From the NCBI GenBank assembly GCA_039972875.1, contig JBDWMA010000044.1:62001-126000 (forward strand): a stretch of DNA of 64,000 bases. The letters run 5' to 3'. Numbering within the stretch: the stretch's first letter is position 1; the number at the start of each line of letters is the position of its first letter. The translations under genes were made by a program, and so were the position numbers. The stretch comes from Pseudoruegeria sp039972875. Its GTDB lineage: Bacteria; Pseudomonadota; Alphaproteobacteria; Rhodobacterales; Rhodobacteraceae. Of the stretch, positions 53,174-61,600 are shown piece after piece. The notes beneath the pieces were generated by a model that had not been told where the DNA came from, ran no database searches, and was given only the letters and a program-made list of their open reading frames with translations.

Positions 53174-54163
53174 ATGGCGATAAGCGCACGTTACGATTCA
53201 TTTGGAGCCCCAAGTGAAGTTCTATACCTGTCAGAGATCGACGACGTTTCGTTGACGGCAGGCCAAATTCGGCTGTCGGTGCTGCGTTCACCAGTAAACC
53301 CGTCTGATCTGATTCAGGTGTCAGGGAACTATGGGATCAAACCAGAACTCCCCGCCGTGCCGGGAAATGAAGGGCTCGGTCGCGTCACAGAGGTGTCTGA
53401 GGGGGTCGCAAATGTTGCCCCCGGGAACCTCGTATTGCTTCCGGCCGGTGTTGGCGCGTGGCAAAGCAACCTTGTTGTTAAGTCTTCGGGTTTGTTTCCA
53501 TTACCCGAAGCTGACCTTGATCAACTGTCCATGCTGACGATCAATCCGCCTACGGCTTTGTTGTTGCTTGAGGAGTTCGTCGATCTGAAACCTGGCGATT
53601 GGATGATTCAATCAGCCGCGAATTCCGCGGTTGGTGGTTATGTGATTCAGTTAGCGCACCAAAAGGGGATTAGGACCATTAACGTGGTCCGACGGGCTGA
53701 ATTAATTGCTCCGTTAAAAGCAATGGGTGCGGATGTGGTTTTGGTGGACGGCCCCGACCTTGTGGCCGACGTGGCTGCTGCCATTGGGGATGGTTCGGTG
53801 CGTTTGGGCATTGATGCCGTCGCAGGGGAGACCTTCGCGCGTCTGGTCGATTGCCTCGCGATGGGCGGCGTTATGGTAAATTACGGTGCAATGTCGGGCG
53901 TACCGAGTGTTTTTACACCGCAAGCGGCGATCTTTCGGGATATCACGGCCAAAGGGTTTTGGTTGGCGCAATGGTTTAGACAGGCAGACGCCGCGCGTAA
54001 ACAAGAGGTGTATGGTACCTTGATCAGTATGGTTGCGCAGGGACAATTGTCCGCCAAAGTGGACGCGGTTTACCCTCTTGTCCAATTGGATCAGGCGATT
54101 TCTCACGCAAGCAAGTCCGGCCGTGACGGCAAGGTATTGATTGCCCCGAATGAGCACGGTTAA
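53174..54163 (+). CDS. Enoyl-reductase-like zinc-free medium-chain dehydrogenase
   Basis: A 329-residue MDR-family oxidoreductase: PVNPSDLIQVSGNYG, GNEGLGRVTEVS, LTINPPTALLLLEEF, AANSAVGGYVIQLA and NYGAMSG. The NPPTAL and GNEG wording matches trans-2-enoyl-thioester reductases of the mitochondrial ETR/MECR type. No structural or catalytic zinc cysteines are seen. It would reduce 2-enoyl-CoA/ACP or quinone-like substrates with NADPH. It is a single-gene unit between two terminators and unlinked to the biosynthetic cluster. Confidence 0.86.
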   Translation: MAISARYDSFGAPSEVLYLSEIDDVSLTAGQIRLSVLRSPVNPSDLIQVSGNYGIKPELPAVPGNEGLGRVTEVSEGVANVAPGNLVLLPAGVGAWQSNLVVKSSGLFPLPEADLDQLSMLTINPPTALLLLEEFVDLKPGDWMIQSAANSAVGGYVIQLAHQKGIRTINVVRRAELIAPLKAMGADVVLVDGPDLVADVAAAIGDGSVRLGIDAVAGETFARLVDCLAMGGVMVNYGAMSGVPSVFTPQAAIFRDITAKGFWLAQWFRQADAARKQEVYGTLISMVAQGQLSAKVDAVYPLVQLDQAISHASKSGRDGKVLIAPNEHG

Positions 54164-54173
54164 GATGACCAAC

Positions 54174-54199
54174 GGCCTGCGGAATCGCAGGCCTTTTTT
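54174..54199 (+). terminator. Rho-independent terminator
   Basis: GGCCTGCG/CGCAGGCC (54174-54181 with 54186-54193), a four-base loop and six T (54194-54199), directly after the dehydrogenase gene. Confidence 0.93.
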
Positions 54200-54229
54200 G
54201 ACCCATAATATAATGCGGAGCGCTGCCTG

Positions 54230-55021
54230 ATGAGTTTTACCTTGGCCACTTGGAATATTAACTCCGTGCGACTGCGCGAACCGATCGTTCTAAAGCTATT
54301 GCAGGAACAAGCGCCCGATGTGCTGTGTTTGCAAGAATGCAAAAGCCCGGTTGATAAAATTCCGACCGAAGGATTTCAGAGCCTTGGGTACACCCACATG
54401 GTTGCACGTGGGCAAAAGGGCTACAATGGGGTCGCGATTTTGTCGAAAATCCCAATGGTTGAGGCCGGTAGCGAGGATTTTGCTGATTTGGGTCATGCAC
54501 GGCACATCGCCGGGCAGCTTGAAAATGGCGTAACCGTCCACAATTTTTATGTGCCCGCAGGTGGGGATGTTGCTGACCGTGAGGTGAATGAAAAATTCGG
54601 TCAAAAGCTCGATTACCTCACAGACATGCGAGATTATTTTCACAAGAACGCGCCTGAGAAATCAATTCTGGTTGGGGATTTAAACATTGCCCCGCGAGAG
54701 GATGATGTTTGGGATCACAAAAAGCTGTTGAAAGTCGTGAGCCATACCCCGGTTGAGGTGGACCAGCTTACTGAAACGCAGGCGGCAGGCAAATGGGTGG
54801 ATGTTACGCGCGCGGATATACCAGAGGGCAAACTGTACAGCTGGTGGTCCTACCGCGCCCGGGATTGGGACGCGGCGGACAAAGGGCGGCGGCTTGATCA
54901 TATTTGGGCAACGCCCGACATTTCAAATGCAGCGCATTCCAGCCGGGTCTATCGTGAAGCACGGGGGTGGGAAAAACCCAGCGATCACGCACCAATTTTT
55001 GCGACATTTGATTTGTCTTAA
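54230..55021 (+). CDS. xthA: Exodeoxyribonuclease III
   Basis: The 263-residue protein is an AP endonuclease/exonuclease III: ATWNINSVRLR, CLQECKSP with the metal-binding Glu, GYNGVAILSK, VGDLNIAPRE, and RLDHIWATP...SDHAPIFATFD with the catalytic His. It acts in base-excision repair. The ATG follows GGAG by eight bases. Confidence 0.94.
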   Translation: MSFTLATWNINSVRLREPIVLKLLQEQAPDVLCLQECKSPVDKIPTEGFQSLGYTHMVARGQKGYNGVAILSKIPMVEAGSEDFADLGHARHIAGQLENGVTVHNFYVPAGGDVADREVNEKFGQKLDYLTDMRDYFHKNAPEKSILVGDLNIAPREDDVWDHKKLLKVVSHTPVEVDQLTETQAAGKWVDVTRADIPEGKLYSWWSYRARDWDAADKGRRLDHIWATPDISNAAHSSRVYREARGWEKPSDHAPIFATFDLS

Positions 55022-55078
55022 AGGCCATAGGTTTAAAATGCCGCTCGATTCTTTATGTTGGGCGGCGTTGAAATGGCT

Positions 55079-55435
55079 CTAAATGCGCGGTTTGGGGGCA
55101 GGGATCCTATCAGAATCGCCTGAATTGGGTTCTCCCTTGGGTTCGATCAACAGAACTTTGACCTCTTCTTCAGCGCGTGGACGATGAATAACCCCTTGGG
55201 GCACGATGAACATCTCTCCTGCTTTGACCGTCTGTGGGGGTTTTCCGTCAATATCCATGATCATTTCCCCCTCTAGAACCAAAAAGAAATCATCGGTGTC
55301 GGCATGTTGATGAAAGGGGAACTCGCCTTTGAATTTGACAACCATCACTTCGTTGTTGTTGTAATCGGCGACCACATGGGGGTCCCAGTGGTCAGAGAAC
55401 ATGGCCAATTTGTCAGAGAGATTTATAGCTTTCAA
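55079..55435 (-). CDS. Cupin domain protein
   Basis: A 118-residue single cupin with metal-ligand motifs FPFHQHADTDDFFLVLEGE and MFIVPQGVIHRPRA. The N-terminus (KAINLSDKLAMFSDHWDPHVVAD) is the usual beginning of this family, which fixes the start at TTG 55435 with AAGGAAC upstream. A longer frame would run through the MFS gene. The function of this small-cupin group is not established. Confidence 0.85.
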   Translation of the reverse strand: MKAINLSDKLAMFSDHWDPHVVADYNNNEVMVVKFKGEFPFHQHADTDDFFLVLEGEMIMDIDGKPPQTVKAGEMFIVPQGVIHRPRAEEEVKVLLIEPKGEPNSGDSDRIPAPKPRI

Positions 55436-55461
55436 AAGCTCTGTTCCTTTTGTTTGAATGA

Positions 55462-56703
55462 TCAAGCAATTGCTCTGGAGTGTAACGGGGCTTCGCGGAC
55501 AGGAAGATGCAGAATGGCGGATAACGCGCCGACACCTATGCCAATCCACCAGACGAAGGTGTAATCCCCAAAACTGTCATACATCCGTCCCCCAAGCCAT
55601 ACGCCGAGAAAGCTGCCCAATTGATGGGAAAAGAAGATGATCCCGTACAGTGTCCCCATGTACCGCACCCCATAGATATAGGCTACAAGGCCCGAAGTCA
55701 GCGGTACTGTGGCCAGCCACAGTGACCCCATTGTTATAGAAAACAACACGACCGACAGCGGCGTCATAGGCATAATAATAAAGAGTACGGAAACCAATGT
55801 TCGCAATGTGTATACCCCTGCGAGAAGGTACTTTTTGGAATATCGATTGCCCAGCCAGCTCGCCAAAAGCGTTCCGAAAATATTGGCCACTCCGACGAGG
55901 GAAATGGCGATAGCGCCGAGCGCCGAGGTTGAGGTGATACCAATGCTGTGCAGTAATCCTCCGGGTTGGATCGGGCCACACATTTCGGTTACGAAGGCCG
56001 GGAAATGCGCAGTGATAAAACCAAGCTGATAACCGCATGAGAAAAAACCGAGAAAGATCAGAGAATAGGACGGATCGCGTACCGCATTTATGACGACAGC
56101 GCCCATGGTTTCATGGAGCGTGGCTTTGGGTGTGATCGGCGCGCGCATCATCGGCAAGCACAGCAACACAAGCAGAATAGAAGCAGCAAAGACGATAAAG
56201 ACCGATTGCCATGTCATAAATCCCATCATCCATTCCGCCGCAGGTGCGCCAATGATTTGCCCCATGGATCCAGCAGCCGTTACGATACCCAAGGCCATTG
56301 ATCGGTTCTCGTCTGATGCTGCCCGTCCTACAACCGCAAGTATGACGCCAAAACCGGTGCCGGCGATGCCAAATCCAACAAGGATTTCCAAAAGTTGGTG
56401 TGCACCGGGCGTGACAGCAAAAGAGGAGAGCACCAACCCAAGGGCATAGGTCAAAGACCCTAGAAATATTGCACGGCGGTCGCCAAATTTCTCAGCAAAG
56501 GCGGCAAAGAGCGGCTGTCCGATTCCCCAGGCCAAGTTTTGAATTGCAATGGCCATAGAAAAGTCTGCTCTTGGCCAACCAAACTCAGTCGCAATAGGAA
56601 TTTGGAATACGCCAAAACTGGCGCGAATGGCGAAACAGACCATGATGACAATGCAGCCTCCGATTAGGATCGGAGAAAACAGCGGGGCTTTTGCGGTGGT
56701 CAT
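55462..56703 (-). CDS. MFS transporter
   Basis: The 413-residue protein has twelve membrane helices and the MFS loop motif FGDRRAIFLGS between helices 2 and 3. It resembles the OFA/MCT-like (monocarboxylate) branch: RASFGVFQIPIATEFGWPRADFS at the start and MYDSFGDYTFVWWIG near the end. A carboxylate or related small-molecule substrate is likely. It is upstream of the cupin gene on the same strand. Confidence 0.9.
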   Translation of the reverse strand: MTTAKAPLFSPILIGGCIVIMVCFAIRASFGVFQIPIATEFGWPRADFSMAIAIQNLAWGIGQPLFAAFAEKFGDRRAIFLGSLTYALGLVLSSFAVTPGAHQLLEILVGFGIAGTGFGVILAVVGRAASDENRSMALGIVTAAGSMGQIIGAPAAEWMMGFMTWQSVFIVFAASILLVLLCLPMMRAPITPKATLHETMGAVVINAVRDPSYSLIFLGFFSCGYQLGFITAHFPAFVTEMCGPIQPGGLLHSIGITSTSALGAIAISLVGVANIFGTLLASWLGNRYSKKYLLAGVYTLRTLVSVLFIIMPMTPLSVVLFSITMGSLWLATVPLTSGLVAYIYGVRYMGTLYGIIFFSHQLGSFLGVWLGGRMYDSFGDYTFVWWIGIGVGALSAILHLPVREAPLHSRAIA

Positions 56704-56748
56704 GAAAGAAACTCATCTATCGTTTTGTCGACAAACTGAGAGGTTCAG

Positions 56749-56823
56749 CGCTTACGGGTCAATGCTCTTTTAGTGATGCGGTCCATGACAAAACTGAATG
56801 AACCCTATTTCGTCCCGTAAGCG
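56749..56823. repeat. Perfect 10-base inverted repeat in the MFS-zapE divergent gap
   Basis: CGCTTACGGG (56749-56758) and CCCGTAAGCG (56814-56823) are perfect inverted copies 55 bases apart, between the divergent starts at 56703 and 56918. They could be paired operator sites or the base of a large stem. Confidence 0.4.
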
Positions 56824-56917
56824 AAGATATTTAGCAATAAAATCGCGGAGAAATGGCCGTCTGTATTGGCATTTGTCCTAATTCTTGGCAGGAGGATACT
56901 GGAAGAGGATAGGTAAT

Positions 56918-58003
56918 ATGGCAAATTTGATAGAAGCCTATGATGAGCTGGTGACGACTGGCGCGTTGACGGCTGACCCCGCCCAGCAAGCTATTTTGCC
57001 ATTGTTAGAGGGCGTCCGGGTGTCCCTTGAGGCAACTCCTGAACCGAAAAAAGGCCTGTTTGGGGGGCTCTTTTCCAAAAGCGATGTTGTGGTCCCAAAA
57101 GGGTTGTATTTGTGGGGCGGCGTTGGTCGTGGGAAATCCATGGTAATGGATTTATTCGTAGACTGCGTAGAGATTGCCGAAAAACGACGCGTGCATTTTC
57201 ATGCTTTCATGCAAGAGGTGCACGCTGGCATGCATGAGGCCCGTAAATCGGGGGTCGAGGATGCGATTGCGCCTGTTGCTGCGGATATCGCGGACAATGT
57301 GCGTCTTTTGGCCTTTGATGAGATGCAGATTAGTGACATCACCGATGCGATGATCGTCGGTCGTTTGTTTGATAAGTTGTTTGAAGCAGGTGTTGTCGTG
57401 GTGACAACGTCCAATCGAATCCCTGATGATCTTTACAAGGATGGCCTCAACCGGAATCTCTTTTTACCCTTTATCGAACTGCTCAAAGAACGCATGGATG
57501 TGCACGAAATGGTCAGCCCTAAGGATTACCGACAAGACCGCCTTGCCGGATCGCCAGTGTATTTTACACCAATCGATTCAGATTCCCGCACGCAGATCAA
57601 TGAGGTCTGGCAGGGGTTAACGCAGGGCAAAGCTGCGCCCTTGGTGCTGCATGTCAAAGGTCGAGAGGTAGAGATACCGGCGTTTCATAATGGCTGTGCG
57701 CGGGCTCGGTTCTATGATTTGTGTGGTCGGCCTCTGGGGGCGGCAGATTATTTGACCTTGGCAGAAGCCGCGCGGGTCTTGTTGTTGGAAGATATTCCCA
57801 ACCTGTCGCGTAATAATTTTAATGAGGCGAAGCGATTTGTGACCCTTGTGGATGCCCTTTATGAGGCAAAGGTAAAACTCATTTGTTCCGCAGCCGCGTC
57901 CCCGGAAATGTTGTATGTAGAGGGCGCGGGCACGTTTGAATTTGAACGTACCGCCAGCCGTTTGCGTGAAATGCAGGATGCTGATTGGGGGCGGGCGCAG
58001 TAG
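56918..58003 (+). CDS. zapE: Cell division protein ZapE / AFG1-like ATPase
   Basis: The 361-residue P-loop ATPase has Walker A in LWGGVGRGKSMVMD, Walker B in LLAFDEMQISD, the sensor TTSNRIPDDLYKDGLNR and the C-terminal YVEGAGTFEFERTASRL. It matches bacterial ZapE, a divisome-associated ATPase related to mitochondrial AFG1/LACE1. ATG 56918 with GAGGATAGG upstream is chosen over the frame start at 56885. Confidence 0.93.
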   Translation: MANLIEAYDELVTTGALTADPAQQAILPLLEGVRVSLEATPEPKKGLFGGLFSKSDVVVPKGLYLWGGVGRGKSMVMDLFVDCVEIAEKRRVHFHAFMQEVHAGMHEARKSGVEDAIAPVAADIADNVRLLAFDEMQISDITDAMIVGRLFDKLFEAGVVVVTTSNRIPDDLYKDGLNRNLFLPFIELLKERMDVHEMVSPKDYRQDRLAGSPVYFTPIDSDSRTQINEVWQGLTQGKAAPLVLHVKGREVEIPAFHNGCARARFYDLCGRPLGAADYLTLAEAARVLLLEDIPNLSRNNFNEAKRFVTLVDALYEAKVKLICSAAASPEMLYVEGAGTFEFERTASRLREMQDADWGRAQ

Positions 58004-58006
58004 GAT

Positions 58007-58061
58007 ATAGCCCGCGCATGACATCGACACCTTTAGACCTTTTTTAAAAGGTTAGGGCTAT
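58007..58061. terminator. Likely bidirectional terminator between zapE and folC
   Basis: ATAGCCC/GGGCTAT (58007-58013 with 58055-58061) encloses a second stem ACCTTTT/AAAAGGT (58037-58043 with 58046-58052). The T and A runs could end transcripts from both directions between these convergent genes. Confidence 0.5.
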
Positions 58062-59329
58062 GCGTTTTCCCGCAATACCGACCCAGCCAAATACAAAGAC
58101 CCGCAGATCAAAATGCGCGCCGATGGGTCGGATGCCGTAATTGCCTGCACCGCCGATAAAACATCTGGCGCCGTTGTCGCATTCAAACCCGTGGCTTGCG
58201 CAGCTTTAGCGGTTTCTTCGGCAGATAGGGTTGCAGTTTCCCCCGGGATAGAAACCGCCGTGAGTGTCGTTGCAACATCTGCCAAAGGGTGCAAATATCC
58301 ACCAATGTCCTTTGTATTCAGCATGCCGCAAATCAAATGCGTTGGTTTTTGCGGTAGTGTCCGCAGCAAAGAGGCAATGGCGATGCCTGCGGCGGGATTG
58401 TGTCCGCCATCAAGCCAAAGTTCCGCCGAACCGGCCGCATCTAACAATGGCCCCGAACGAAGGCGTTGCATGCGGGCAGGCCATGTCACATCGGTTAAAG
58501 CGCCTTCGCAGGCGGTTTCATCCAGCCCAAGGGCGCGTAAGGAAGCAATTACCATGCCAGCATTTTCAATTTGATGTGTCCCCGCCAAAGTAGGCAGCGG
58601 CAGATCCAATAATCCTTTTTCGTCTTGAAAAATCAACCGGCCGCGTTCTTCCCAGACGTGCCAGTGTTGGTTGTGCACCAAAAGTGGCGCGCCCAACTTA
58701 GCCGCGCGGGCCTCAATCACCTCTAACGCTTCGTCATCTTGCCGACCGACCACGCAGGGTACGCCGCGTTTTAGAATTCCCGCCTTTTCGCCGGCAATTT
58801 CTGTCAGGGTTTCCCCGAGAAATTGTTGGTGATCAATAGAGATGGGTGTGACTATGGTCATCACAGGATCGATGACGTTGGTTGCGTCAAGTCGCCCCCC
58901 CAAGCCAACCTCTAGAAGGGTGTAATCCGCAGGGGTTCGTGCGAATGCTAAAAGGCCGGCTACGGTTGTTATTTCAAAATAGGTGATTTGCTCGCCGCCG
59001 TTTGCGACGTAACACTCATCTAATATTTCGGCCAAATAGGCCTCAGAGATCAAGGTTCCTGCAAGCCGAATCCGTTCATGGAAACGGGCCAGATGCGGGG
59101 AAGTATAGGCGTGGACGGATTTATCAACCGCCTCAAATCCGGCGCGTAACATGGCCTGCGTTGAACCCTTGCCGTTTGTTCCTGCAATATGGATCACAGG
59201 TGGCAGTTTGCGCTCTGGATGATCCAGCGCCGCCAAAAGACGCCAGACCCGGTCCAGTGTCAGGTCCATCAATTTCGGGTGCAATGCCATCATACGTTCA
59301 AGGATGGCGTCTGAACCGATTGTGGTCAC
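58058..59329 (-). CDS. folC: Bifunctional folylpolyglutamate synthase / dihydrofolate synthase
   Basis: A 423-residue Mur-ligase-type enzyme: P-loop HIAGTNGKGSTQAML, YTSPHLARFHERIRL, LLEVGLGGRLDATN, ISIDHQQFLG and LDGGHNPAAG. It adds glutamate to dihydropteroate and folates. GTG 59329 overlaps the accD stop in GTGA, the common accD-folC order in alphaproteobacteria. Confidence 0.95.
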   Translation of the reverse strand: MTTIGSDAILERMMALHPKLMDLTLDRVWRLLAALDHPERKLPPVIHIAGTNGKGSTQAMLRAGFEAVDKSVHAYTSPHLARFHERIRLAGTLISEAYLAEILDECYVANGGEQITYFEITTVAGLLAFARTPADYTLLEVGLGGRLDATNVIDPVMTIVTPISIDHQQFLGETLTEIAGEKAGILKRGVPCVVGRQDDEALEVIEARAAKLGAPLLVHNQHWHVWEERGRLIFQDEKGLLDLPLPTLAGTHQIENAGMVIASLRALGLDETACEGALTDVTWPARMQRLRSGPLLDAAGSAELWLDGGHNPAAGIAIASLLRTLPQKPTHLICGMLNTKDIGGYLHPLADVATTLTAVSIPGETATLSAEETAKAAQATGLNATTAPDVLSAVQAITASDPSARILICGSLYLAGSVLRENA

Positions 59330-60306
59330 GGTTGGGCTGAATCCTCTTTGGCCGTAATGGCACTATCATCTGGCTGATCATTGATCGAATTGTCATCGTG
59401 TTCCGCTGAGGATGCCTCAAGGTTATCCGGTTTAGGCAAGTTGCCTTTGACTGCTGGTGGCATTTTGGTCAACAACCGGCAAATCGTGATCAGGTTGTCC
59501 CGAAGCTCTTTACGGTGCACCACTTGATCCAACATGCCGTGATCCAGCAAGTATTCTGACCGCTGGAACCCTTCGGGTAGTTTTTCCCGAATGGTTTGCT
59601 CGATCACCCGCGTTCCGGCAAAGCCGATCAATGCATTGGGTTCTGCGATTTGCACGTCGCCTAGCATCGCATAGGATGCGGTAACACCGCCCGTGGTTGG
59701 ATGGGTTAAAACCACGATGTAAGGGAGGCCAGCTTCTTTTAGCATTTCCACCGCAACGGTTGTGCGAGGCATTTGCATCAGGGATAGAATGCCCTCTTGC
59801 ATACGAGCGCCACCTGCTGCGGAAAACAGGATCAATGGACATTTCAATTCCACGGCCCGCTCTGCAGCAGCGATGATTGCGTTGCCAACATACATGCCCA
59901 TGGAACCACCCATGAACGAGAAATCTTGCCCGGCCGCGACGATCGGAGTGTCGCCGATCTTACCTTCGGCCACTAGCATCGCATCTTTTTCGCCCGTCTT
60001 TTTGATGGCGGCTTTCATGCGATCGGGGTATTTCTTTTGGTCTTTGAATAGCAGAGGGTCGGCGACGACTTCGGGGACGTCGATCTCTAGGAAAATGCCC
60101 CCATCAAACAGGGCATTGAACCGTTCGCGCGGCGTGAATGAAAGGTGATGGTTACAGCTTGTGCAGACCTGCAGGTTGTCCGCGAGTTCACGGTGGAACA
60201 GCATCGTGCCGCATTCAGGGCATTTGGTCCAAAGGTTCTCGGGAACTTCGCGACGTGAAAACAGCGAGTTGATCCGGGGGCGGACGTAATTGTTGATCCA
60301 GTTCAT
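59326..60306 (-). CDS. accD: Acetyl-CoA carboxylase carboxyltransferase beta subunit
   Basis: The 326-residue protein has the N-terminal zinc ribbon (LWTKCPECG, then LQVCTSCNHH) and the crotonase-like core with FMGGSMGMYVGNAI, SAAGGARMQEG and HPTTGGVTASYAMLGD. It forms the carboxyltransferase with AccA in malonyl-CoA synthesis. The acidic C-terminal tail (about 290-326) is a common variable extension. Confidence 0.96.
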   Translation of the reverse strand: MNWINNYVRPRINSLFSRREVPENLWTKCPECGTMLFHRELADNLQVCTSCNHHLSFTPRERFNALFDGGIFLEIDVPEVVADPLLFKDQKKYPDRMKAAIKKTGEKDAMLVAEGKIGDTPIVAAGQDFSFMGGSMGMYVGNAIIAAAERAVELKCPLILFSAAGGARMQEGILSLMQMPRTTVAVEMLKEAGLPYIVVLTHPTTGGVTASYAMLGDVQIAEPNALIGFAGTRVIEQTIREKLPEGFQRSEYLLDHGMLDQVVHRKELRDNLITICRLLTKMPPAVKGNLPKPDNLEASSAEHDDNSINDQPDDSAITAKEDSAQP

Positions 60307-60368
60307 ACGATGTGCGGTCCCTGTGCAGTGTTAACCCCTGAAATAAGGTGGCTTGAAGGGAAATGCAA

Positions 60369-61265
60369 TCAGACCTTCAGGGCAATTCGGATCGCAAGCC
60401 AGCTGCAGAGCACCACACCAAGGTCAATAAGGATCAGGGGGTCCGCCAGAGGCAGCTCTGACAACTCGAAAGGCAAAGTGTATAACGCAACACCAGACAG
60501 GGGCCCCGGAGGCGCAATCAGCAGAATGGCAAAGGCATTGTTGACGAAATGCAACGCAATGGCGGCGCCTAGATTGCCGGTGCGGGCGGTTAGATCTGCG
60601 GCTAAAAGACCGAACATGAGCGCCCAAAGCACCACTAAAACGGCATTTTCACCGGAACTCGCCGGATCATAATGCCCTACGGCAAACAGGACGGAAGGTA
60701 AGACCATCCAGATCAGCGGGGATCTAAACCGCGCAGCGAGTTGCTGCTGGATGTAGCCTCGAAAAAGGATCTCTTCGGCGCTGACCTGAATGAACAACGC
60801 CGGCAGCGAGATAGCAAGTAACGCAAACCAAGTAGGGGGCGCTAGATTGTGGATGAGAGGTGGCATCACATAGGGGGGTAGTAAAAAGACCAATAATTGC
60901 ATTGCCAACGCCGCGATGAGCGCAAGGACAAAGTTGGTAATGACAATTGAGATTGGGCCAATCAATGTGCCGGGGGTGCGTTTGTGTAAAAGCCGCGCCG
61001 CAATCATGGTGCCCAGAGTCATAAACCCAAACCCGATCAGCAACGCTAAAGTAATTAACGGGTTTCCACTGATGGCTTCGGCCAGCATTGCGCTTGGGTT
61101 GAGCGACAGCCCTATAACGGCGGTAAATAGGGTGGTTCCCGCAATCAGATACAGGACGCCAACGATGACAAGGCCAACAACCAAACGCCACAATTGTGGC
61201 ATCTTGCGGGCTGGATCGACAAATTGATCATGAGGGCGATAGGCGGAATTCTGGTATTGTGTCAT
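60369..61265 (-). CDS. CPBP-family intramembrane metalloprotease
   Basis: The 298-residue protein has about eight membrane helices and the CPBP (Abi/CAAX) motifs EEILFRGYIQQQL, FAVGHYD and FVNNAFA. The family includes prenyl-protein proteases and bacteriocin-immunity proteins. ATG 61265 is chosen; the GTG at 61292 adds nine residues. No ribosome-binding site decides between them. Confidence 0.88.
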   Translation of the reverse strand: MTQYQNSAYRPHDQFVDPARKMPQLWRLVVGLVIVGVLYLIAGTTLFTAVIGLSLNPSAMLAEAISGNPLITLALLIGFGFMTLGTMIAARLLHKRTPGTLIGPISIVITNFVLALIAALAMQLLVFLLPPYVMPPLIHNLAPPTWFALLAISLPALFIQVSAEEILFRGYIQQQLAARFRSPLIWMVLPSVLFAVGHYDPASSGENAVLVVLWALMFGLLAADLTARTGNLGAAIALHFVNNAFAILLIAPPGPLSGVALYTLPFELSELPLADPLILIDLGVVLCSWLAIRIALKV

Positions 61266-61600
61266 TGCAGATAACGCTACCGAAGGGGGCACGAGAGGGC
61301 AATGGGGTGGTTGCCTTTGGAGCAGCCTTTCGAAGGATCCCTACCGTAATTTGCACTTAACAAACCGTGCATCACTGTGCGCTGTTCAATCGTCGGTATA
61401 ATCCGATTCTTTTTGGTGCTTCATCTGCCCTCTGTCGCGCGGAAAGACGACAAGAAATCGATCCAGAGTATGATCGCGAATAACATTATGCCGTTTGACG
61501 CAACTTTTGGAACGCTCCGTTCTAATATTGGCAGCATCTGACTTGTCCTTTCCCCTATCATTGCCTATTCAAATTTCAGCCAGTTTTATGGGAGTCATCC
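61266..61600. other. Gene-poor gap between the CPBP protease and ilvD
   Basis: About 335 bases separate these divergent genes. The ilvD promoter should lie here. Apart from the small open frame listed separately (61421-61537, minus), I see no gene, strong hairpin or repeat. TTATGGGAGTC (61582-61592) supplies the ilvD ribosome-binding site. Confidence 0.5.
61421..61537 (-). CDS. Possible 38-residue membrane peptide
   Basis: ATG 61537 is preceded by GAAAGGAC at suitable distance. The frame (start MLPILERSV, central hydrophobic stretch IMLFAIILWIDFL, end ATEGR) is uninterrupted to TGA 61421. It could encode a small membrane protein, but length and lack of a known match leave it doubtful. Confidence 0.25.
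   Translation of the reverse strand: MLPILERSVPKVASNGIMLFAIILWIDFLSSFRATEGR

Noticed and set aside
53174..54163. Enoyl-reductase-like gene as part of the biosynthetic cluster
   Set aside because: It lies 29 kb away between two terminators among housekeeping genes.
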